A stretch of DNA of 64,000 nt from Heteroscillospira sp050943935 (lineage in GTDB: Bacteria > Bacillota > Clostridia > Oscillospirales > Oscillospiraceae). The position numbers and the translations under genes are program-made. Positions 1-8,878 of this stretch are shown here, piece after piece. Under the pieces are notes generated by a model that saw nothing but the letters and a program-made list of their open reading frames with translations, was not told the origin of the DNA and made no database searches. Position 1 is the stretch's first letter; every line of letters starts with the position of its first letter. The stretch covers positions 92,748 to 156,747 of the forward strand of contig JBMNQC010000005.1 of assembly GCA_050943935.1 (NCBI GenBank), read 5' to 3'.

Positions 1-2030
1 CCCGCGTCGCCGGTAATGAGGGCCTCAAAACCGTCTATTCCTCCGTGAACCAGCAGGCAGCGCTCATTGGCGTCGCCGCTGCCAAGGGGAGCCATAAGCG
101 TAAGCCCGATATCCCCAGCGGTAAGGCGCATATTTTTGTCCACGATGCAGATTTGGGTGCCGCAGCTGTCTGCCGCGCTCAGAAGTCCCGGCAGCAGGGC
201 GGCGCTGTCGTCCATCTCCGGGGCGAGAATCAGCCTGTCCGTCTCCACCGTTTCCAGAAGCCGCTGAGCGCCGTTGGCGTGGTCCGCGTGCAGATGGGTG
301 AGCACGAGGGCATCCAGACGCCGCACACCCCTGGAAAGAAGATAGGACGCCGCAGTATCGCCGGCGTTTCCCTCCGAACCGCCGCAGTCAATGACCACAG
401 CCCTGTCACCGGACAGCATGACTATACATTGGCCCTGCCCCACATCCAGCGCCGTTATCCTTGGCGCAAGATGGGGCGCCGCCAGATTTACCATGAAGCA
501 GCACGCGCACATGGCGACAGCGGCCAGACAGGCCGGGAACAGCGGGCGAAAGCCCTCTCCTCCGCGCAGCAGCCAGGCGACACCGAAAATGAGCAGCGCA
601 AAAATCAGGGCCTGCATATAGATTGGATTTTCTGTGTACAGCACGCTGCCGGGTATCTCCGCCACCGTCCGGGCGCACAGCAGCACATAGCGCAGTCCGG
701 CGGCGGTAATATTCGCGATAAGCCTTCCCGCGGGCGGAAATACCGCTCCAGCGGCACAGGCAATATAACCCAGCACAAACACCACGGAAACCACGGCGCC
801 AATCAGCAGATTGGTGAGTATTGAGTACACGGAAAAATAGCCGAAATGCACAGCCGCCAGAGGCGATGTGAGCAGCGAGGCGCTGACCGATACGGAGGCT
901 ATGCCCACAAGCGACATGAGCACATTTTTAATAATTCGGTTTTTACAGTAAGGACGAAGCATCTGCTGCGCCCAATCCGCCATAGGCAAAGCGAATATCA
1001 GTATACCCGCCATAGCGGCGAAGGACAGCTGAAGGCTTATACTGTATGCGGCCATTGGATTTTGAAGCAGTATCGCAGCCAGAGCAAGCAGCAGCATGGT
1101 GGGCTTATCGCTTTCGCGGCGAAACGCGGGAGCTGTAAGCACGCTCATATACAGTACCCCCGCCCGAACCACAGGCGGCGTCATCCCTGTCATCAGCATA
1201 AACAGCACTATAGCTGCCGCCCCAGGTACCATAGCCCGCCGTGTACCGAACAGGAGCGTAATAAAGCCCACAATATAGGCCATGTGCATACCCGACACCG
1301 CGACCACATGGGCTATGCCGGAGCGGGATACGGCCCGGCTAAGGCTCTCGTCCGCGTAGAGGCCGGACTTTTCTCCCGTGAGCAGAGCCTTCTGAAAACC
1401 TCGCACATCCTCCGGAAACAGCCTGTCGGTCTGCAGCTCCACAGCGCGGCACAGGCGGCGCGGCAAATCAAAAACCGCCCCGTCCGGAATTATCTCCACT
1501 TCCCCCTCAGGGTAAGCCAGCATCTGCACGCCACGGCTCAGCGCCCCCTCATAGGCCTCTCCCCGGAGCATGTCCCCACGGCGCAGGCTGAAAGAGCCGG
1601 ACACCCTATATCCCGCCTGTATACCGGACGGCAGGATATTTTTATAGTCATACAGCTGTGCCGTAAACGCGGGAGAGTTCACGGGCTGCATACGCAGACT
1701 GAGAACAGTATATCCGTTTTTCTCTCTCGGCACATCCAGAGCCCGCGCCGTGACATTGACCGTCTCTCCGTCCAGCTCCAGCACCGGCTCAAGATAGCTT
1801 GACGACCAGAGCCCGCCGTATATAAGGCCGCAGCTCATGGCCAGGAAAAATATCCCCAGGCGCAGGCGGTTCAGATTTTTGCATAACAGCAGCGGCACAA
1901 TGCCGGACGCAGCCGAAAGAGCGCAGAGGAGCAGCGCCGCTCCGTCCGCTTTAAGCGCCAGAGCTATTCCCGCCGAAAGTCCCCCGCAGAGCCAGGCCAG
2001 ACGCCTGACCGTAATTTGCGAATATGACAT
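1..2030 (-). CDS. comEC: ComEC/Rec2 DNA-uptake channel (3' end beyond window)
   Basis: Inner-membrane channel that carries single-stranded DNA into the cytoplasm during transformation. Reading the minus strand from the ATG at 2030 gives 676 open codons running off the left edge. An N-terminal DUF4131-like membrane/OB region is followed near residue 242 by the competence-domain signature HVVAVSGMHM and a run of hydrophobic helices. From about residue 528 a metallo-beta-lactamase-type domain begins (DVGQGQ, then THLHADH near 580). The order and length match full ComEC rather than a truncated form. The Shine-Dalgarno site is weak (a G-run about 10 nt upstream). DprA, its partner in transformation, is at 27084-28286. 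The C-terminal tail is not visible. Confidence 0.93.
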   Translation of the reverse strand, partial: MSYSQITVRRLAWLCGGLSAGIALALKADGAALLLCALSAASGIVPLLLCKNLNRLRLGIFFLAMSCGLIYGGLWSSSYLEPVLELDGETVNVTARALDVPREKNGYTVLSLRMQPVNSPAFTAQLYDYKNILPSGIQAGYRVSGSFSLRRGDMLRGEAYEGALSRGVQMLAYPEGEVEIIPDGAVFDLPRRLCRAVELQTDRLFPEDVRGFQKALLTGEKSGLYADESLSRAVSRSGIAHVVAVSGMHMAYIVGFITLLFGTRRAMVPGAAAIVLFMLMTGMTPPVVRAGVLYMSVLTAPAFRRESDKPTMLLLALAAILLQNPMAAYSISLQLSFAAMAGILIFALPMADWAQQMLRPYCKNRIIKNVLMSLVGIASVSVSASLLTSPLAAVHFGYFSVYSILTNLLIGAVVSVVFVLGYIACAAGAVFPPAGRLIANITAAGLRYVLLCARTVAEIPGSVLYTENPIYMQALIFALLIFGVAWLLRGGEGFRPLFPACLAAVAMCACCFMVNLAAPHLAPRITALDVGQGQCIVMLSGDRAVVIDCGGSEGNAGDTAASYLLSRGVRRLDALVLTHLHADHANGAQRLLETVETDRLILAPEMDDSAALLPGLLSAADSCGTQICIVDKNMRLTAGDIGLTLMAPLGSGDANERCLLVHGGIDGFEALITGDA

Positions 2031-2147
2031 GACCAGGCCGCCCCCCTGTCAAGTATTGTATTATATTTTACCACCTTTTTCCCTCCGGACGCAAGCGGTG
2101 AATATATACCGGCCATTATGTATTATATTCATTATATCTCCGTTCTC

Positions 2148-2165
2148 TCTGAATATTCATGCACG
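2148..2165. promoter_or_regulatory. Possible distal ARG box
   Basis: An 18-mer containing TGAATATTCA matches 15 of 18 positions of the ArgR/AhrC box consensus WNTGAATWWWWATTCANW. It lies about 125 bp upstream of the argC promoter. ArgR often uses a second, remote box, but the AT-rich setting makes a chance match possible. Confidence 0.3.
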
Positions 2166-2273
2166 CGCCCGTCGATTTAGCGCATTGCAGTATAAATCTG
2201 CACAAAGCCGACAAACAAAAAGTTTATTTGTTATACATAAGTAAAGAAACGTTTCGGAATTGTGCGTATTGTC

Positions 2274-2302
2274 TTGACAATTACCAGCGTCTGCGTGATA
2301 AT
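2274..2302 (+). promoter_or_regulatory. argC operon promoter
   Basis: TTGACA at 2274-2279 and GATAAT at 2297-2302 are separated by 17 bp, a near-consensus sigma-A promoter. The predicted start near 2309 gives a leader of about 50 nt before argC. The rest of the 2031-2359 gap is AT-rich and holds only this promoter and the candidate ArgR sites. Confidence 0.8.
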
Positions 2303-2313
2303 AACAAATACCC

Positions 2314-2331
2314 AATGTATATTTATACTTA
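2314..2331. promoter_or_regulatory. Candidate ArgR/AhrC operator (ARG box)
   Basis: The 18-mer starting at 2314 matches 15 of 18 positions of WNTGAATWWWWATTCANW. Its core GTATA-TT-TATAC (2317-2328) is a perfect inverted repeat, and two of the three mismatches are symmetric. It sits just downstream of the argC -10 element, where bound repressor would block initiation. Arginine-dependent repression of argCJBDF is inferred. Confidence 0.6.
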
Positions 2332-2359
2332 ATTATTTGAATTTCGGACGGTGAAACTT

Positions 2360-3304
2360 ATGTCGAACAAGACCAGAATTTTTATAGACGGCAAGGAGGG
2401 CACCACGGGCCTGCGCATATATGACCGCATAGGCCGCAGGGACGATCTGGAGCTGATACTGCTGCCCGAGGAAACACGAAAGAATCCCGACGCCCGCCGA
2501 AAGGCCATAAACGAGAGCGACATCACCTTTCTCTGCCTGCCGGACGCAGCCTCTCGGGAGGCTGTGGCCATGATAGAAAATCCCAATGTTAAAATAATAG
2601 ACACCTCTACCGCCCACCGTGTAAGCCCCGGCTGGGTATACGGCTTTCCCGAGCTGAACAGGGAGCAGGCCGCCGCCATAGCCGCCTCTCATCGCGTTGC
2701 AAACCCCGGCTGCTACGCCACAGGCTTCATAAGCCTTGTGCGCCCCCTTGTGGACTGCGGCTTCCTCAGCGCAGACAGCCACGTTACCGCCCACGCCCTC
2801 TCCGGCTACTCCGGCGCCGGCAAAAAGACAATAGCGGTGTACGAGTCCGATGATAAGCCGGAGGAGTTTAACTCCCCCCGGCTCTACGCTTTGGGACTGG
2901 CCCACAAGCATCTTCCCGAGATGAAAGCCATGACTGGACTTGAGCGCACGCCCATCTTCACCCCCATCATCTGCGACTACTACTGCGGCATGACGGTTAC
3001 CGTTCCCCTCTTTGCAGACCAGCTCAGGGGCGGCAGCGTGAAGGCCCTGCGGGATGCCTACAGCGACTTCTACGCCGGACAGCGCTTCATACGCGTCACC
3101 GGCGAAAACGAGCCCGAGAGCGGCTTCCTCGGCTCCAACAACATGGCCGGACGGGACAGTCTGGAGATATTCGTCTCCGGTAACGGGGAGCAGATACTCT
3201 GCACCGCCCGCTTCGACAATCTTGGCAAGGGCGCATCCGGCGCCGCCATCGAATGTATGAACATCATGCTCGGTCAGGACCCGGCTATGGGTCTCGACCT
3301 CTGA
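2360..3304 (+). CDS. argC: N-acetyl-gamma-glutamyl-phosphate reductase
   Basis: NADPH-dependent reduction of N-acetylglutamyl phosphate to the semialdehyde, third step of arginine synthesis. The 314-residue protein is of the short (type 2) ArgC class. The catalytic cysteine is Cys118 in NPGCYATG, and an N-terminal dinucleotide-binding segment (FIDGKEGTTG) is present. I chose the ATG at 2360 because GGTGA at 2350-2354 is spaced 5 nt from it; an in-frame GTG at 2351 overlaps that Shine-Dalgarno site. First gene of argCJBDF, directly behind the promoter and ARG box. Confidence 0.95.
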   Translation: MSNKTRIFIDGKEGTTGLRIYDRIGRRDDLELILLPEETRKNPDARRKAINESDITFLCLPDAASREAVAMIENPNVKIIDTSTAHRVSPGWVYGFPELNREQAAAIAASHRVANPGCYATGFISLVRPLVDCGFLSADSHVTAHALSGYSGAGKKTIAVYESDDKPEEFNSPRLYALGLAHKHLPEMKAMTGLERTPIFTPIICDYYCGMTVTVPLFADQLRGGSVKALRDAYSDFYAGQRFIRVTGENEPESGFLGSNNMAGRDSLEIFVSGNGEQILCTARFDNLGKGASGAAIECMNIMLGQDPAMGLDL

Positions 3305-3320
3305 TAAGGAGGAAAACCCT

Positions 3321-4532
3321 ATGGAAATCATAAGCGGAGGCATCTGCGCCCCCAAGGGCTATAAGGCAAACGGAATCCACTGCGGCATACGCCGCAACCG
3401 CTCCAAGCGCGATCTGGCGCTGGTAGTGAGCGAAAAGCGCGCCGCCGCGGCCGGCGTATACACACAGAATCTGGTTAAGGGCGCGCCCATAGCCGTTACC
3501 AAAAAGAACATTGCCGACGGCTGGGCCAGTGCCATAGTGTGCAACAGCGGCAACGCCAACACCTGCAACGCCGACGGCATAGAGATAGCCGAGGCCATGT
3601 GCGCTCTGGTGGAGCAGCACACCGGCATCCCCGCGGATGACGTCATTGTTGCCTCCACCGGCGTCATAGGCGAAAAGCTGGATATCACGCCCATCAAAAA
3701 CGGCATGGCCGAGCTGGCCGCCGGACTTGGCGACCACAGCGACAGGGCAACTGAGGCCATAATGACCACGGACACCAAGCCCAAGGAGATAGCCGTATCC
3801 TTTGAGATAGGCGGTGTGGAGTGCCGCATGGGCGGCATAGGCAAGGGCAGCGGCATGATACATCCCAACATGGCCACCATGCTGGTGTTTGTCACATCCG
3901 ACGTGGCCATCACTCCCGAAATGCTGCAGAAGGCTCTGTCCGAGGATGTGAAAAGCTCCTTCAACATGGTCTCCGTGGACGGCGACACCTCCACCAACGA
4001 TACCTACACCGTAATGGCCAACGGCATGGCGGGCAACAAGCTCATAGACTCCGAGGGCGAGGATTTTGAGGCCTTCAAGGCCGCTCTGGCAAAGGTGAGC
4101 CGCAGCATCTCCCGCATGATAGCGGGCGACGGCGAGGGAGCCACCAAGCTGCTGGAGTGCGTGCTCACAGGCGCGAAGGACGAGAGCACCGCCGTCACCG
4201 TTTCCAAGTCCGTCATCGCCTCCAGCCTTGTGAAGGCCGCCATGTTCGGCTCCGACGCCAACTGGGGCCGCGTGCTCTGCGCCATAGGCTATTCCGGCGC
4301 GGATGTGGACGTGAACCGTGTGGACGTGTCCTTCGCCTCCAAGGCGGGCAGCGTGGCCGTGTGCAAAAACGGCGCGGGCATAGGCTTCTCCGAGGAGCTG
4401 GCAAAAGAGGTGCTCAGCCAGGACGAGGTGCAGATACTTGTGGAGCTTAACAGCGGCGAATGCACCGCCACCGCCTGGGGCTGCGACCTGACCTACGACT
4501 ACGTCAAAATAAACGGCGACTACAGAACCTGA
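3321..4532 (+). CDS. argJ: Bifunctional glutamate N-acetyltransferase / amino-acid acetyltransferase
   Basis: ArgJ transfers the acetyl group from N-acetylornithine to glutamate. In bifunctional forms it also acetylates glutamate from acetyl-CoA, so it can serve both the first and fifth steps. The 403-residue precursor contains the self-cleavage motif HPNMATML; Thr186 would be the new N-terminal nucleophile of the beta chain. The Shine-Dalgarno AAGGAGG lies 8 nt before the ATG, and argC ends 16 bp upstream. No argA or argE is seen here, which fits the acetyl-recycling route. Mono- versus bifunctionality cannot be decided from sequence alone. Confidence 0.95.
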   Translation: MEIISGGICAPKGYKANGIHCGIRRNRSKRDLALVVSEKRAAAAGVYTQNLVKGAPIAVTKKNIADGWASAIVCNSGNANTCNADGIEIAEAMCALVEQHTGIPADDVIVASTGVIGEKLDITPIKNGMAELAAGLGDHSDRATEAIMTTDTKPKEIAVSFEIGGVECRMGGIGKGSGMIHPNMATMLVFVTSDVAITPEMLQKALSEDVKSSFNMVSVDGDTSTNDTYTVMANGMAGNKLIDSEGEDFEAFKAALAKVSRSISRMIAGDGEGATKLLECVLTGAKDESTAVTVSKSVIASSLVKAAMFGSDANWGRVLCAIGYSGADVDVNRVDVSFASKAGSVAVCKNGAGIGFSEELAKEVLSQDEVQILVELNSGECTATAWGCDLTYDYVKINGDYRT

Positions 4533-4560
4533 TTTTTCACGGGAAAAGGAGTTTGCGAAC

Positions 4561-5418
4561 ATGGATATAACCAATTCTCAGCGGGCGGAAATACTCTGCA
4601 ACGCCCTGCCCTATATTCAGAAGTACCACAACAAGATAATCGTTGTGAAATACGGCGGCAACGCCATGATAAACGAGGAGCTGAAGCAGGCCGTCATGGG
4701 CGACATCATCCTGCTCAGCCTCATAGGCATTAAGGTCGTGCTGGTGCACGGCGGCGGCCCCGAGATAACCGATATGCTCAAACGCGTAAACAAAAAGAGC
4801 GAATTTGTGGACGGCCTGCGCGTCACCGATGCCGAGACCGCCGAGATAGTTCAGATGGTACTGGCCGGCAAGATAAACAAGAGCCTTGTGAACCTCATTC
4901 AGATAAAGGGCGGCAAGGCCATAGGCCTTTCCGGTATGGACGGCAGCATGATTCAGGCCCGCTGCGCGGACAAGCGCCTGGGTTTTGTGGGCGACATCAC
5001 CTCCGTGAACACCGATCCCATTCTGGATGTACTGGAAAAGGGCTACATCCCCGTGGTCTCCACCGTGGGCTGCGACAATGAGGGCAATGTATACAACATC
5101 AACGCCGATACTGCGGCTGCCCGGCTGGCGGGCGCTCTGGGCGCTGAGAGCCTTGTGAGCATGACGGATATAGCCGGCATACTCAGGGACAAGGATGACC
5201 CCAGCACCCTCATCCCCAAGATATATGTCTCCGACGCCCCCATGTATATGAACCAGGGCATAATCTCCGGCGGTATGATACCCAAGGTGAACTGCTGCAT
5301 AGAGGCCATACGCCGTGGTGTGAAGAAGGTGTTCGTCATAGACGGCCGGGTGCCCCACTCCATACTCATTGAGATACTCACCAACGAGGGCATAGGCACC
5401 ATGTTCGTCGGCGGTTAA
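4561..5418 (+). CDS. argB: Acetylglutamate kinase
   Basis: ATP-dependent phosphorylation of N-acetylglutamate, usually the arginine-feedback step in organisms that use ArgJ. The 285-residue amino-acid-kinase fold begins with KYGGNAM (phosphate-binding Lys) and has the glycine-rich HGGGPEI loop. It is preceded by a short N-terminal helix of the type that forms the hexamer and arginine site in feedback-inhibited kinases. The Shine-Dalgarno AAGGAG is 9 nt upstream. A 126-bp gap with strong palindromes separates it from argD, the only loose join in the operon. Confidence 0.95.
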   Translation: MDITNSQRAEILCNALPYIQKYHNKIIVVKYGGNAMINEELKQAVMGDIILLSLIGIKVVLVHGGGPEITDMLKRVNKKSEFVDGLRVTDAETAEIVQMVLAGKINKSLVNLIQIKGGKAIGLSGMDGSMIQARCADKRLGFVGDITSVNTDPILDVLEKGYIPVVSTVGCDNEGNVYNINADTAAARLAGALGAESLVSMTDIAGILRDKDDPSTLIPKIYVSDAPMYMNQGIISGGMIPKVNCCIEAIRRGVKKVFVIDGRVPHSILIEILTNEGIGTMFVGG

Positions 5419-5423
5419 CGTCG

Positions 5424-5520
5424 AGGCAAGCTCCATATCGTCTCGCTTCCGCATAAATGCGAAAGCTCGCTCATTTCGCTGCCTCTCCTTCTTGCTTCAA
5501 AAGGCCAGGCCTTTTGAAGC
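5424..5520. repeat. Nested palindromes between argB and argD
   Basis: Two secondary-structure units fill this gap. The first is bounded by GAGGCA/TGCCTC arms around an inner CGCAT-AA-ATGCG hairpin. The second (5494-5520) is a 27-bp palindrome with perfect 13-bp arms around one central base. No T-run follows the second, so it is a poor intrinsic terminator. It may be an RNA-stability or processing element, or a small palindromic repeat. I see no other copy in this window. Confidence 0.7.
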
Positions 5521-5544
5521 AGGCAGATCAGAAAGGAATAAATT

Positions 5545-6708
5545 ATGAATATAAAAGAACTGGACAGCAATTATGTGGCCCACACCTACGCCCGCTTCCC
5601 TCTTGAGATAGTCTCCGGCAGCGGCGCCACGGGCTATGATGAAAACGGCAAGGCCTATATAGACCTGGGCAGCGGCATAGCCGTGAACACCTTCGGCTAC
5701 TGCGACAGCGTCTGGGCTGAGGCCGTGAGCGCTCAGGCACACAAGCTGCAGCATACCTCCAACCTCTACTTCACCGGACCCTGTGTTGAGCTGGCTCAGA
5801 TGCTGTGTGAGCGCACCGGCATGAGCAAGGTGTTTTTCGGCAACTCAGGCGCCGAGGCCAACGAGGGCGCCATAAAGGCCGCCCGCCGCTACAGCTTTCT
5901 GAAATACGGCGAGAGCCGCAGCACCATAATCACCCTGAAAAACAGCTTCCATGGCCGCACCGTCACCACTCTGGCCGCCACCGGCCAGGATGTTTTCCAC
6001 ACCGAGTTTGGCCCCTTCACCGAGGGCTTTGTCTACTGCACTCCCGACGACCTTGTGGAGCTGCGCCGGCTTACAGAGGAAAACGCCTGCTGCGGCATCA
6101 TGATAGAGACCATACAGGGCGAGGGCGGCATACACGTTCTCTCCGATGAGTTCGTAAAGGGCGTTGAGAGCCTGTGCCGAGAAAAAGACCTGTGCATGAT
6201 AGTGGACGAGGTGCAGACCGGAAACGGACGCACCGGTAAGCTCTACAGCTATATGCACTACGGCGTGCAGCCGGACATAGTCTCCACCGCCAAGGGCCTG
6301 GCCGGCGGCCTTCCTCTGGGCGCCGTGATGCTCTCTGAGCGCGTTCAGAGCGTGTTCTCCCCCGGCAGCCATGGTTCCACCTTCGGCGGCAACCCCGTCT
6401 GCTGCGCGGGCGCTCTCAGCGTACTGAGCCGCATCGACGATGAGCTGCTGGGCGAGGTGGAGAAGAAATCCCGGTACATCATCGACTCCCTCACAGGCGC
6501 GCCCGGAGTGAAAGGCATATCCGGCCGGGGCCTGATGCTGGGTATAGAGAGCGACAAGAGCGCCAAGGACGTTATTGCCCAGTGCATGGAAAATGGCGTT
6601 CTGGTGCTGAGCGCAAAGACCAAGGTTCGCCTGTTGCCTCCCCTGAATATAAGCTGGGAGGAGCTTGAAAAAGCCATAGAAATTTTGAAAGAGGTGCTGT
6701 GCAAATGA
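5545..6708 (+). CDS. argD: Acetylornithine aminotransferase
   Basis: Class-III PLP-dependent transaminase converting N-acetylglutamate semialdehyde to N-acetylornithine. The 387-residue protein has the PLP lysine Lys250 in STAKGLAGGLPLGAV, the cofactor Asp in IVDEVQTGNGRTG, and the GNSGAEANEGAIKAAR loop. Start at the ATG with AAAGGA 7 nt upstream. The stop codon overlaps the argF start as ATGA, indicating translational coupling. ArgD enzymes often also act in lysine synthesis (DapC); this is not testable here. Confidence 0.95.
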   Translation: MNIKELDSNYVAHTYARFPLEIVSGSGATGYDENGKAYIDLGSGIAVNTFGYCDSVWAEAVSAQAHKLQHTSNLYFTGPCVELAQMLCERTGMSKVFFGNSGAEANEGAIKAARRYSFLKYGESRSTIITLKNSFHGRTVTTLAATGQDVFHTEFGPFTEGFVYCTPDDLVELRRLTEENACCGIMIETIQGEGGIHVLSDEFVKGVESLCREKDLCMIVDEVQTGNGRTGKLYSYMHYGVQPDIVSTAKGLAGGLPLGAVMLSERVQSVFSPGSHGSTFGGNPVCCAGALSVLSRIDDELLGEVEKKSRYIIDSLTGAPGVKGISGRGLMLGIESDKSAKDVIAQCMENGVLVLSAKTKVRLLPPLNISWEELEKAIEILKEVLCK

Positions 6709-7625
6709 AACATCTGCTGAAGCTCATGGATCTCTCCCAGAAGGAGATATCCGAAATACTTAATCTGGCCGACCAGCTCAAGTACGAGCGGAAAAACGGC
6801 ATCCCCCACCGCCTGCTTGAGGGCAAGACCCTGGGTATGATTTTTCAGAAATCCTCCACCCGCACCCGCGTGTCCTTTGAGACCGGTATGTATCAGCTGG
6901 GCGGCAGCGCCCTGTTCCTCTCCTCCCGAGACCTTCAGATAGGCCGCGGCGAGCCTATAGAGGACACCGCCCGGGTGCTGAGCCGCTATCTGGACGGCAT
7001 CATGATACGCACTTACGCCCAGGAGGAGGTGGAGACTCTGGCAAGCTGCGGCAGCATCCCCATAATAAACGGTCTCACCGACTACTGCCACCCCTGCCAG
7101 GTGCTGGCCGACCTCATGACCATACGCGAATACAAGGGCGGCTTCGCCGGACGCAAGCTCTGCTACATAGGCGACGGCAACAACATGGCCAACTCCCTCA
7201 TCGTGGGCGGCATCAAAATGGGCATGTCCGTGTCCATAGGCTGCCCGGACAGCTACCGCCCCGACGCCGAGATAATGAAGTGGGCCGCCGAGAACGGCGA
7301 CTTCACCTGCACCAGCGATATTCTGGCCGCCGCAAAGGACGCCGACGCCGTGTATACCGACGTATGGGCCTCCATGGGCCAGGAGGGCGAGTTTGAGGAG
7401 CGCAAGGCCGTGTTCACCGGCTATCAGATAAACGACGCCGTCATGGCCTCCGCAAAGAGTGACGCCATAGTGCTCCACTGCCTGCCCGCCCACCGGGAGG
7501 AGGAGATTACCGCCAAGGTCTTTGAGGCCCACGCCGATGAGATCTTCAACGAGGCCGAAAACCGCCTCCACGCCCAGAAGGCAGTTCTTGTAAAGCTGCT
7601 GGGCAGCGAATCCAGAAGCAACTGA
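6705..7625 (+). CDS. argF: Ornithine carbamoyltransferase
   Basis: Condenses ornithine with carbamoyl phosphate to citrulline. The 306-residue protein shows the carbamoyl-phosphate loop SSTRTRVSFE, the ornithine-site motif HCLPAHR, and DYCHPCQVLAD. The ATG at 6705 overlaps the argD stop and has GAGGTG 8 nt upstream; the in-frame GTG at 6699 is less likely. It is the last operon gene, with a terminator directly downstream. carAB, argG and argH are not in this window. A catabolic arcB role is unlikely in this biosynthetic setting. Confidence 0.95.
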   Translation: MKHLLKLMDLSQKEISEILNLADQLKYERKNGIPHRLLEGKTLGMIFQKSSTRTRVSFETGMYQLGGSALFLSSRDLQIGRGEPIEDTARVLSRYLDGIMIRTYAQEEVETLASCGSIPIINGLTDYCHPCQVLADLMTIREYKGGFAGRKLCYIGDGNNMANSLIVGGIKMGMSVSIGCPDSYRPDAEIMKWAAENGDFTCTSDILAAAKDADAVYTDVWASMGQEGEFEERKAVFTGYQINDAVMASAKSDAIVLHCLPAHREEEITAKVFEAHADEIFNEAENRLHAQKAVLVKLLGSESRSN

Positions 7626-7632
7626 GCATAAG

Positions 7633-7670
7633 AAATCCCGAAGAACCCAAGAGTTCTTCGGGATTTTATT
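7633..7670 (+). terminator. argCJBDF terminator
   Basis: A perfect 14-bp stem (7633-7646 with 7653-7666) and 6-nt loop, ending in T-rich sequence, starts 8 nt after the argF stop. Its A-rich left arm may also let it serve the converging Fe-S protein gene that ends at 7673. Confidence 0.9.
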
Positions 7671-7672
7671 GT

Positions 7673-8818
7673 CTATTTCATACTGTCCGCGCGCTCAATA
7701 CCCAGAGCGGCGGCTATATAGGTTGAATAGTTTTCAATATTCACATCGCAGACACCTGTCTTGTCCTGATAGCGGCGGAATATCCAGTGGCAATTGTGGC
7801 ATACGTCCAGCATTTTGTCCGCGCCTGTCTCACGGGCCTCGGCAAGCCGCATCTCCGTCACAGAGTCCCCCAGCTCCGGAAGCGAATTCACGGCGCGGCA
7901 GCCGCAGCACATGGTATTCTCATGATGGTGCTCCATCTCCACCAGCTCCGTACCCGGAATAGCCCGCAGCACATTGCGGATTTCTTCAAGGTCAATGCCC
8001 ATATAGGCGGTCTTGCAAGGCTCGTGAAGGGTGACTTTACAGGGACGGGCGCACTTGAAGTCGAGCTTTTGTATGTTCTCAAGCACATATCCGCCAAAAG
8101 ATATATTTTCAAACGGCAGACCTTCCATAAAATCCTTAAAACGATACTTTATATGGCAGGCGCAGGTGGGACACCAGAACACAACCTTTTCCGCGCCGGT
8201 ATCCGCCAGTTTGGCCACCAGCTTTTCGCCGGCTTCCTGACTCCACTCGCTGTCGCCGCGGCTGCCGCGGTTTGCCTGTCCGCAGCAGTACTGCATACCG
8301 GGCACAAAAGAGTACGGCTCACCTATCGCGTCCATAATATCCAGCGCGTTCAAAATTTTGTCCGGCTGTCTGTACACATTGCAGCCGGGGAAAAAGGCGA
8401 CCCTCGCCCCGGGAACTATGCGCACCGTGCTGATGCGCTCAAGCTCCTCCGGCGTTGTGAAGCGGCGGCGGCGCTCATCATGGTTATCGAACTGCACACG
8501 GGAATATGGCTTTTCCTGAGTTCGGAATTCCTGCTCGCGCCAGTATATCTCATTGAGCAGCAGCGCATCCAGCCCGATGGGGCAGTAATCATCCAGGCAG
8601 CCGTAGCATCGCATACAGGCGTCCGTACGCAGCTTCAGCGCCACATTTCCGTCTCCGCCGGAAAAATAGCCGCGGAAGCCGTCAAGCACCTCATCCGCCT
8701 CCGGCCTGTTTTCAATAAATGTCATGACCCTGCAGTTCTCCACGCAGGCCCCGCAGCCTGTGCACATGGTCATGAATTTCTCGCGGCTCATGTTGTAATA
8801 GTCTGTTATTTTACCCAT
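7673..8818 (-). CDS. (Fe-S)-binding oxidoreductase with two CCG (HdrB/GlpC-type) domains
   Basis: Unassigned electron-transfer protein of 381 residues. Residues 19-29 form an Fe-S motif (Cys19, 22, 25, 29), and a second Cys cluster follows (ACMRCYGCLDDYC). Two cysteine-rich CCG repeats come next: FFPGC ... QYCCG ... CPTC, then HEPC ... MCCGC ... CHNC. This arrangement resembles GlpC, LutA and heterodisulfide reductase subunits D/B. The ATG at 8818 follows GGGAGA by 8 nt; an in-frame GTG 48 nt further up lies in a hairpin and is less likely. It has no flavin domain and no dehydrogenase neighbour, so the substrate is unknown. Confidence 0.75.
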   Translation of the reverse strand: MGKITDYYNMSREKFMTMCTGCGACVENCRVMTFIENRPEADEVLDGFRGYFSGGDGNVALKLRTDACMRCYGCLDDYCPIGLDALLLNEIYWREQEFRTQEKPYSRVQFDNHDERRRRFTTPEELERISTVRIVPGARVAFFPGCNVYRQPDKILNALDIMDAIGEPYSFVPGMQYCCGQANRGSRGDSEWSQEAGEKLVAKLADTGAEKVVFWCPTCACHIKYRFKDFMEGLPFENISFGGYVLENIQKLDFKCARPCKVTLHEPCKTAYMGIDLEEIRNVLRAIPGTELVEMEHHHENTMCCGCRAVNSLPELGDSVTEMRLAEARETGADKMLDVCHNCHWIFRRYQDKTGVCDVNIENYSTYIAAALGIERADSMK

Positions 8819-8843
8819 GACTTTTTCTCCCGTAAACAAATCC

Positions 8844-8874
8844 GGCTGCTCTGTGCTCACCAGCACAGTCAGCC
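8844..8874 (-). other. Hairpin in the Fe-S gene leader
   Basis: A two-tier hairpin (CTGTGCT/AGCACAG inside GGCTG/CAGCC) lies 26-56 nt upstream of the Fe-S protein start. There is no T-run, so it could be a leader structure, not a terminator. Confidence 0.4.
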
Positions 8875-8878
8875 TGGA

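Noticed and set aside
5494..5520. Terminator between argB and argD
   Set aside because: The palindrome is strong, but no T-run follows and the operon continues with argD and the ATGA-coupled argF.
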